DNA of 64,000 bases, taken from positions 124,001 through 188,000 of the forward strand of contig CAWEZC010000003.1 of the NCBI GenBank assembly GCA_963813495.1, given 5' to 3'. The stretch is from JACVRW01 sp963813495. GTDB lineage: Bacteria > Actinomycetota > Thermoleophilia > Solirubrobacterales > Thermoleophilaceae. Each line of letters opens with the position of its first letter. Positions within the stretch are counted from its first letter, which is position 1. Both the position numbers and the translations under genes were made by a program. Positions 57,475 to 64,000 of the stretch are shown here, in pieces. The notes beneath the pieces are model-generated. The model saw nothing but the letters and a program-made list of their open reading frames with translations, searched no databases and was not told the origin of the DNA.

Positions 57475-57921
57475 TCAGTCTCCGGACAGGCGCTCGGCCA
57501 GCCGGGCGAAGAAGGAACCCCAGCCCTCGCCGGCCGCCTCGTACTGCTTGGCCGCCATGTGCCCGCGCTGCTCGAAGAGCATCTCGGTGCGGCCGTCGCC
57601 CAGGTCGTTGAGAACCACGATGACCAGCTCGTAGCGCTCCTCATCGGGCTGGTCGGAGAAGGTCAGGACCAGCCGTTCGGGCTCCACCACCTCGCGATAC
57701 TCGCCTGTCCAGCGGATCTCGCGCCGGTCGGCGCCGGCGAACATGGTGGCCCGCCAGGAACCGCCCGGCCTGACGTCCAGCGAGACCGTCGACGACGGCA
57801 CCTCGGAGTCCGGGCCACCGAACCAGTCAGCGAAGCGCTCGGGCTCCGTCCACTCTTTCCACAAGCGCTCGCGCGGAGCCTCGAACACACGGGTGATGCT
57901 GAGTCCCGCACCTTCAGCCAT
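57475..57921 (-). CDS. SRPBCC (AHSA1-like) family protein, second pair
   Basis: 148 aa from the ATG at 57921, overlapping the ArsR gene by eight bases. AHSA1-type features: F-E-A-P-R-E-R-L-W-K-E-W-T-E-P-E-R, W-F-G-G-P, V-R-P-G-G-S-W-R-A and G-E-G-W-G-S-F-F-A-R-L-A-E. Together with the ArsR gene and the divergent DHFR-like gene it forms a cluster often seen in actinobacteria. The ligand is unknown. Confidence 0.87.
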   Translation of the reverse strand: MAEGAGLSITRVFEAPRERLWKEWTEPERFADWFGGPDSEVPSSTVSLDVRPGGSWRATMFAGADRREIRWTGEYREVVEPERLVLTFSDQPDEERYELVIVVLNDLGDGRTEMLFEQRGHMAAKQYEAAGEGWGSFFARLAERLSGD

Positions 57922-58252
57922 CTTCGGTTCCCTCCTCGGTGGTCCGCAGCCGCACATCGAGGTGCTCGAAGCCGGCCTCCCAGAAACGACGGTAGCCCTC
58001 GAACCATTCGGCCGCATCCCGGAGCGGCGCACCCTGGAGCCGCGAGGGCCGAAGCTGGGCCGAGCGGCCGCGCGTGATGAGGCCCGCGCGCTCGAGGACC
58101 TTGAGGTGCTGCGAGACCGCCTGCACGCTCATCGGGAACGGCTCGGCGAGCTCGTTGACGGTGGCCTCGCCCTCCGCCAGGCGCGCCAGGATCTGCCGCC
58201 GAGTCGGGTCGGCGAGCGCCGCGAAGGTGCCACTGAGTTGGTCGACTGCCAT
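57914..58252 (-). CDS. ArsR-family winged-helix repressor, second pair
   Basis: 112 aa. Family opening F-A-A-L-A-D-P-T-R-R-Q-I-L-A-R-L and helix-turn-helix F-P-M-S-V-Q-A-V-S-Q-H-L-K-V-L-E-R-A-G. There are no cysteines for metal binding. It overlaps the SRPBCC gene, so the pair is translationally coupled. It is likely autoregulated from the AT-rich divergent region and may also control the DHFR-like gene. Confidence 0.9.
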   Translation of the reverse strand: MAVDQLSGTFAALADPTRRQILARLAEGEATVNELAEPFPMSVQAVSQHLKVLERAGLITRGRSAQLRPSRLQGAPLRDAAEWFEGYRRFWEAGFEHLDVRLRTTEEGTEDG

Positions 58253-58336
58253 CGTTATTCAAGAAACTGCTTTATCAAGCGTCTAATTGAGTATGGTACT
58301 GGGCCACGCCGATGGAAACGACATTGGAGGAACGAG
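58253..58336. promoter_or_regulatory. AT-rich divergent promoter region (ArsR pair / DHFR-like gene)
   Basis: This 84-base stretch is strikingly AT-rich for the window. On the minus strand the related strings CTTGATAAAG and CTTGAATAAC occur 18 bases apart, start to start, as possible repressor half-sites. No perfect -35/-10 pair is seen. GGAGG precedes the ATG of the DHFR-like gene. Confidence 0.45.
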
Positions 58337-58921
58337 ATGGGCCGGATCGTGGTAACCGAGTTCGTGTCGTTGGACGGGGTCATGGAGGCTCCGGGCGGAG
58401 ACGACGGCTTCGTGCGCGGCGCCTGGACGTTCGAGATCGACCGAGGTGAGGAGGGCAACAAGTTCAAGGGCGACGAAGGCAATGACGCGGAAGCGCTGTT
58501 GCTGGGGCGCGTGACCTACGAGGGCTTTGCGGCCGCCTGGCCTTCCCGGGGAGGCGAGTTCGCGGACAAGTTCAACAGCATGCCCAAGTACGTCGTCTCC
58601 TCGACGCTCGAGGACCCGGACTGGAACAACTCCATGGTGCTCAGCGGTGACGTCGAGCGGGAGGTCGGGCAGCTCAAGCAGGAGCTCGACGGGGACATCT
58701 ACGTCCACGGCAGCGCGCAACTCGTGCAGACGCTGGTGGAGAAGGACCTCGTCGACGAGCTGCGGCTGATGGTCTATCCGGTTGTGCTCGGAACCGGGAA
58801 GCGCCTGTTCGGCGACACGAGCGACAAGAAGCCCATGCGACTCACCGACTCGAAAACGGTCGGCGACGGCGTGACCATCCTCATCTTCGAGCCGGCGGGC
58901 GCACCAGCGAATTCCGCCTGA
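58337..58921 (+). CDS. Dihydrofolate reductase / RibD C-terminal family protein
   Basis: 194 aa from the ATG at 58337, which has GGAGG nearby. The family opening R-I-V-V-T-E-F-V-S-L-D-G-V-M-E-A is followed by L-L-G-R-V-T-Y-E-G-F, D-I-Y-V-H-G-S-A-Q-L-V-Q-T-L and L-V-D-E-L-R-L-M-V-Y-P-V-V-L-G. These proteins bind NADPH, but most are of unknown substrate and are not true folate enzymes. Divergent from the ArsR gene, a frequent arrangement. Confidence 0.9.
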   Translation: MGRIVVTEFVSLDGVMEAPGGDDGFVRGAWTFEIDRGEEGNKFKGDEGNDAEALLLGRVTYEGFAAAWPSRGGEFADKFNSMPKYVVSSTLEDPDWNNSMVLSGDVEREVGQLKQELDGDIYVHGSAQLVQTLVEKDLVDELRLMVYPVVLGTGKRLFGDTSDKKPMRLTDSKTVGDGVTILIFEPAGAPANSA

Positions 58922-60063
58922 TCGGAGATACTTGCCGGCGGTGCCGCAACAGCTGGACCGCAACTATCTCGAGCGCATCCGCACAGGGCTCGACGCGGCC
59001 TTCGCGCGCGCCGAAGAGCAGCCTCTGGATCCCGAGTACGAGCGGATCGCGATCCTCTCCGACCAGCACAAGGGGGTCGGCGATCCGGCCGACGACTTCC
59101 GGCGCTGCGAGCACGCCTACGCCGCCGCCCTGGGCTACTACCTGGACGCGGGCTACCGGCTCTTCATCCTCGGCGACGCCGAGGAGCTGTGGGAGGAGCA
59201 CGCCGAGGACGTGATCGCCCAGTACGGCGAGGTGCTCGAGCTCGAAGCCAGCTTCCAGCGCGACGGCAACGGCCTCGAACGCTTCTACGGCAACCACGAC
59301 GATCAGTGGGCCTCGGAACGCGAAGTAGCAAGGCACCTCCGCGAGCTGTTCGGGGACGACATACGCGTGCGTGAAGCCCTGCGCCTGCGGGTCGCGCGTC
59401 CCGGCCGGACGCCGGCGACGCTGTTCTTGGTCCACGGCCATCAGGGGACCCTCGACAGCGGACGCTGGCGCTGGCTGTCACGCCTGTTCGTGCGCTACGT
59501 CTGGCGGCCGATCCAGCGCCGGACCGGCCTCTCGGCCACCACCCCGGCGCGCGACTACGCGCTGCGGGCCAAGCACGACCGTGCCATGCTCGAATGGGCC
59601 AGGGCCCACAAACCCGGCGTCGTGCTGATCACCGGCCACACGCATCGACCGGTCTTCGCCCGTTCCGTTCCCGATCCGCCGCCCACCAGGCCGGTGGCCG
59701 AGCTGGGGCGCGAGCTCGAGCGCGTCCTCGCGGCTCACGATCACGAGGCCGCGGCCGGCGTCCGGGCCGAGCTGGAGTACGCCCGCACCTGGGGGCGCCG
59801 CCCCCGGAAGGGGGTGACGGTGGAGCCGCCCTGCTACTTCAACACGGGCTGCTGCTCGTTCCCGGACGGCGACGTCACCGGCCTGGAGATCGCCGACCGC
59901 CAGATCCGCCTCGTCCGCTGGCCGGGCAACCTGCGCGAGCTGGATCAGGCCGACGGGAGCGTCGACGTCGACAACCGCATCCTGGCCGCCGAACCGCTCG
60001 AGGACATCCTCAGCGCTGTGTGCGACCGCCCTCCGGGCCCGGCGAGAATCGAGGAGCAGGCGA

Positions 60064-61731
<1,668 letters not shown>

Positions 61732-61757
61732 CAATCTCTGGGAGTTCGAGTCTACCC

Positions 61758-61780
61758 ATCGATGCGGCGGAGGCATCGAT
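61758..61780 (-). promoter_or_regulatory. Hairpin between recN and pyrG
   Basis: ATCGATGC pairs perfectly with GCATCGAT around a seven-base loop. It fills much of the 56-base gap between the recN stop and the pyrG ATG on the minus strand. It may be an attenuator of pyrG or a weak terminator after recN. No reiterative-transcription G-run like that of the Bacillus pyrG leader is evident. Confidence 0.4.
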
Positions 61781-61787
61781 CCGTGGC

Positions 61788-63491
61788 TCATGCCGCCGCC
61801 AGCAGCTCCTGAGCATGGCGCCGGGCCGCGCCGTCGGAGGCGTCGGCGCCCAGCATCCGCACCAGCTCCTCCACAACGCCGTCGCCCTCGAGCGCCTCGA
61901 CGGTGGTGAGTGCGGTGCGCCCCGACGCGGTCTTCTCGATCCTGAAGTGGGTGTCGGCCAGCGCGGCGATCTGGGGCAGGTGGGTGATGCACAGCACCTG
62001 GCGGCCCTCTGCCAGCGAGCGCAGGCGCTCGCCGACCGCGCGGGCGGTCTGGCCGCCCACGCCGGCGTCCACCTCGTCGAACACCACCGTGCGCGACTCG
62101 CCCGCTCCCGCCACGCTCATCAGGGCGAGCATCACCCGCGACAGCTCCCCGCCCGAAGCCGCATCGCGGATCGGCGCCGCGGGCACGCCGCGGTTGGGGG
62201 CGAGCATGAGCTCCACCCGTTCGGCACCTGACGCTCCGACGGCTTCTCGGGCCTCTACCGCCACCTCGAAGGAGGCGCCCTCCATGGCCAGCGCCGTCAG
62301 TTCCTTCTGGACCCGCTTGGCGAGGCGCGGGGCCGCCTTGCGGCGCGCTTCGCCAAGGCCCCGGGCCAGCTCGTCCCGCTCGGCCTCGGCCGACGCCAGG
62401 GCGGCCTGCACGCGCTCGGTCTCCACCTCGGCGCGCTCCAGCCGCTCGTGCTCCGCTCGGCAGCGCTCGGCGTGCGCGAGCACGGCCGCCACGCTGCCCC
62501 CGTGCTTGCGCTCGAGCCGGTCGTAGAGCTCGAGTCGTTCCTCCACCTCGTTGAGGCGCCCGGGCTCGGCCTCCAGGGAGTCGGTGTAGCGACGCAGCTC
62601 GACGCCGAGGTCCTCCGCCTCGAGGCGCAGCGCCGCCAGCCGCGCGGCCAGCGAGTCGAGCTGCGGGTCGATCCCCGCCAGCGGTTCGGCCAGGCGCTCG
62701 GCCTCGGCCAGCAGCAGGGCCGCCCCGCCCTCGCCCGCCGCAGGCGCGATCGCCTCGGCCCCCGCGCCGGCTGCGGCCAGCAGGCCGTCCATGCGGCGCA
62801 GGCGCTCCCGCTCTGCTACCAGCTCCTGCCGCTCCGACTCGCTGGGGCCGAGCTCCTCGATCTCCTCGATCTCGAAGGCGAGCAGGTCGAGGTCGCGGTC
62901 GCGCGTGCCCGCCCGCTCGCGCAGGTCCTCGAGCTCGCGGCCCAGGTCCCGCGCTCGCGCGTGGGCCAGTCCGAGCCGCTGCCGCAGCGCCAGCTGCTCC
63001 CGGCCACCGAAGCCGTCGAGCAGGTCGAGCTGGGCCGAGGCCAGCATGAGCCGCCGGTGCTCGTGCTGGCCGAAGAAGGCCACCAGCCGGCCGCCCAGCG
63101 CGGCGAGATCGGCGGCGCTGGCCGATCGTCCCTGCACCAGCGCCCGCGTGCGGCCCTCGGCGCTGACCCGCCGGGCCAGCACGATCTCGCGCGGCGCCTG
63201 GCCCTCTCCCCCATCGGCGTCGAGCTCCCCGACACGCTCGCGCAGCTCCGCCAGCCCGGGCTCCTCGAGCAGGCCGAGGGGCAGCTCGAAGACTCCCTCG
63301 ACATAGGCCTCGCGGGCGCCCGGGCGGACGATGCCGCTGCGTGCCTTTCCGCCCAGCAGCAGGTCCAGCGCATGGGCGAGCACGGTCTTGCCCGCCCCCG
63401 TCTCCCCGGTGATCGCGGTGAGCCCCTCGCCGGGCCGCAGCTCGGCTCTCTCGATCAGGAGCAGGTTCTCGATGCGCAGCTCGAGGAGCAC
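61788..63491 (-). CDS. recN: DNA repair protein RecN
   Basis: 567 aa from a GTG. SMC-like architecture: N-terminal Walker A G-E-T-G-A-G-K-T, two long Glu/Arg/Leu-rich coiled-coil arms (about residues 150-380), then the signature A-A-S-G-G-E-L-S-R-V-M-L-A and Walker B V-V-F-D-E-V-D-A-G-V-G-G. RecN acts in double-strand break repair. Upstream is nadK, which completes the usual nadK-recN pair. Confidence 0.95.
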   Translation of the reverse strand: MLLELRIENLLLIERAELRPGEGLTAITGETGAGKTVLAHALDLLLGGKARSGIVRPGAREAYVEGVFELPLGLLEEPGLAELRERVGELDADGGEGQAPREIVLARRVSAEGRTRALVQGRSASAADLAALGGRLVAFFGQHEHRRLMLASAQLDLLDGFGGREQLALRQRLGLAHARARDLGRELEDLRERAGTRDRDLDLLAFEIEEIEELGPSESERQELVAERERLRRMDGLLAAAGAGAEAIAPAAGEGGAALLLAEAERLAEPLAGIDPQLDSLAARLAALRLEAEDLGVELRRYTDSLEAEPGRLNEVEERLELYDRLERKHGGSVAAVLAHAERCRAEHERLERAEVETERVQAALASAEAERDELARGLGEARRKAAPRLAKRVQKELTALAMEGASFEVAVEAREAVGASGAERVELMLAPNRGVPAAPIRDAASGGELSRVMLALMSVAGAGESRTVVFDEVDAGVGGQTARAVGERLRSLAEGRQVLCITHLPQIAALADTHFRIEKTASGRTALTTVEALEGDGVVEELVRMLGADASDGAARRHAQELLAAA

Positions 63492-63562
63492 GGCTCAGGT
63501 CTACCAGCGCGACCCGACGGAGCGGGCCGGCAGTCACATCCCCGTGCGCAAACTGCGCGCCT

Positions 63563-64000
63563 TCAGTAGGAGAGGCGGCCGAACTTGTCGCGCAGGCGGT
63601 GGTAGAAGGTCGCGCCAGGCGCCTGGGCCAGGCGCACGCGGTCCCCGTCGAAGCGAATGCGCACCGTTTCCCGGGGGGCGAGTGTCGCGACCGAGCGGCC
63701 GTCGGTGGTCATGTCGACCTCGTCCTCGCGGGACCGGTTCGTGACCGCCAGCGTGTCGCCGGGGGCCACCACGAGCGAGCGCGCCGTGAGCGTGTGGGGA
63801 GCGATGAAGGAGACCACGAACCCCTCCACCCCCCAGGCCAGCACCGGCCCACCGTTGGCCAGGTTGTAGCCCGTGGATCCGGCCGGAGTGGACACCACCA
63901 GGCCGTCACAGCGCACCTCGCCGAGCTCCTCTCCCTCCACCAGATAGGCCAGCTCGGCCACCCGGCCGTTGGGGCGCCGGTGGAACGAGATGTCGTTGAC
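63563..64000 (-). CDS. nadK: NAD kinase, N-terminal part cut off by window edge
   Basis: The C-terminal 145 codons are present; the frame is still open at 64000 and the catalytic G-G-D-G part lies outside. Visible hallmarks are V-N-D-I-S-F-H-R, D-G-L-V-V-S-T-P-A-G-S-T-G-Y and A-N-G-G-P-V-L, then the C-terminal beta-domain. The enzyme makes NADP from NAD with ATP or polyphosphate. It lies just upstream of recN in the same direction. Confidence 0.93.
   Translation of the reverse strand, partial: VNDISFHRRPNGRVAELAYLVEGEELGEVRCDGLVVSTPAGSTGYNLANGGPVLAWGVEGFVVSFIAPHTLTARSLVVAPGDTLAVTNRSREDEVDMTTDGRSVATLAPRETVRIRFDGDRVRLAQAPGATFYHRLRDKFGRLSY

Noticed and set aside
61788..63537. Fusion of pyrG with a long N-terminal extension running through recN
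   Set aside because: The extension is an out-of-frame reading of recN, rich in Arg, Gly and Ala; the pyrG ATG at 61731 is the normal family start.

Overview
The window is a 64 kb piece of a very GC-rich (roughly 70%) bacterial chromosome. Gene content and order point to Actinomycetota, most likely class Thermoleophilia (Solirubrobacterales-like). The reasons are an F420-type luciferase-like oxidoreductase, a fused SecD-SecF, M29 aminopeptidase, a CsoR-type copper sensor, frequent GTG/TTG starts, and the blocks pdxS-pdxT, yebC-ruvCAB-secDF-recJ-rel, dgt-dnaG-rpoD and nadK-recN-pyrG. The lineage is inferred from recognition, not from a search. There are no rRNA genes, insertion sequences, prophage or CRISPR arrays. 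Most of the window is core chromosome.

Layout. 1-5.5 kb: the end of an ECF sigma factor, then a cassette of two paralogous small DNA-binding-like proteins flanking a large LuxR/LAL ATPase regulator, with a 21-bp near-perfect palindrome in front of the regulator; then a diacylglycerol-kinase-like lipid kinase. 5.6-24 kb, nearly all minus strand: a frameshifted secreted PKD protein, the (p)ppGpp synthetase/hydrolase, an ArsR-SRPBCC pair, recJ, a small membrane protein, fused secDF, a zinc-ribbon/PAS protein where yajC usually sits, ruvB-ruvA-ruvC, DoxX, yebC, two tandem secreted proteins, an M29 aminopeptidase and pdxT-pdxS (vitamin B6). 24-36.6 kb, accessory: secreted hydrolase, RpiR regulator, glutathione S-transferase, phosphoesterase, NAGPA-like protein, a ~770-base graveyard of decayed reading frames, a tRNA with anticodon CAU, thioredoxin-like lipoprotein, SDR, LLM oxidoreductase and glycosyltransferase.

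36.6-44 kb looks like one envelope-stress neighbourhood: csoR, an HtrA-like protease overlapping a VWA membrane protein, a two-component system, then MoxR-DUF58-VWA. 44-52 kb: tRNA-Asn, rpoD-dnaG-dgt, pyruvate phosphate dikinase and recO. 52-64 kb: glutaredoxin, mutM, xerD, NUDIX, M20 peptidase, an AlkZ-like winged-helix protein, a second ArsR-SRPBCC pair with a DHFR-like reductase, a phosphoesterase, pyrG, recN and the end of nadK.

Many neighbouring genes are coupled through 4-base NTGA start/stop overlaps (13 cases, using ATG, GTG, TTG and probably CTG starts). Several convergent pairs share stop codons or overlap 3' ends. The best candidate for something undescribed is the double-RHH / LAL-regulator / double-RHH cassette at 0.45-4.14 kb. 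The zinc-ribbon/PAS protein in the yajC position, a terminator whose loop is the rpoD stop codon, and a cluster of three hairpins in front of recO are also worth a look.
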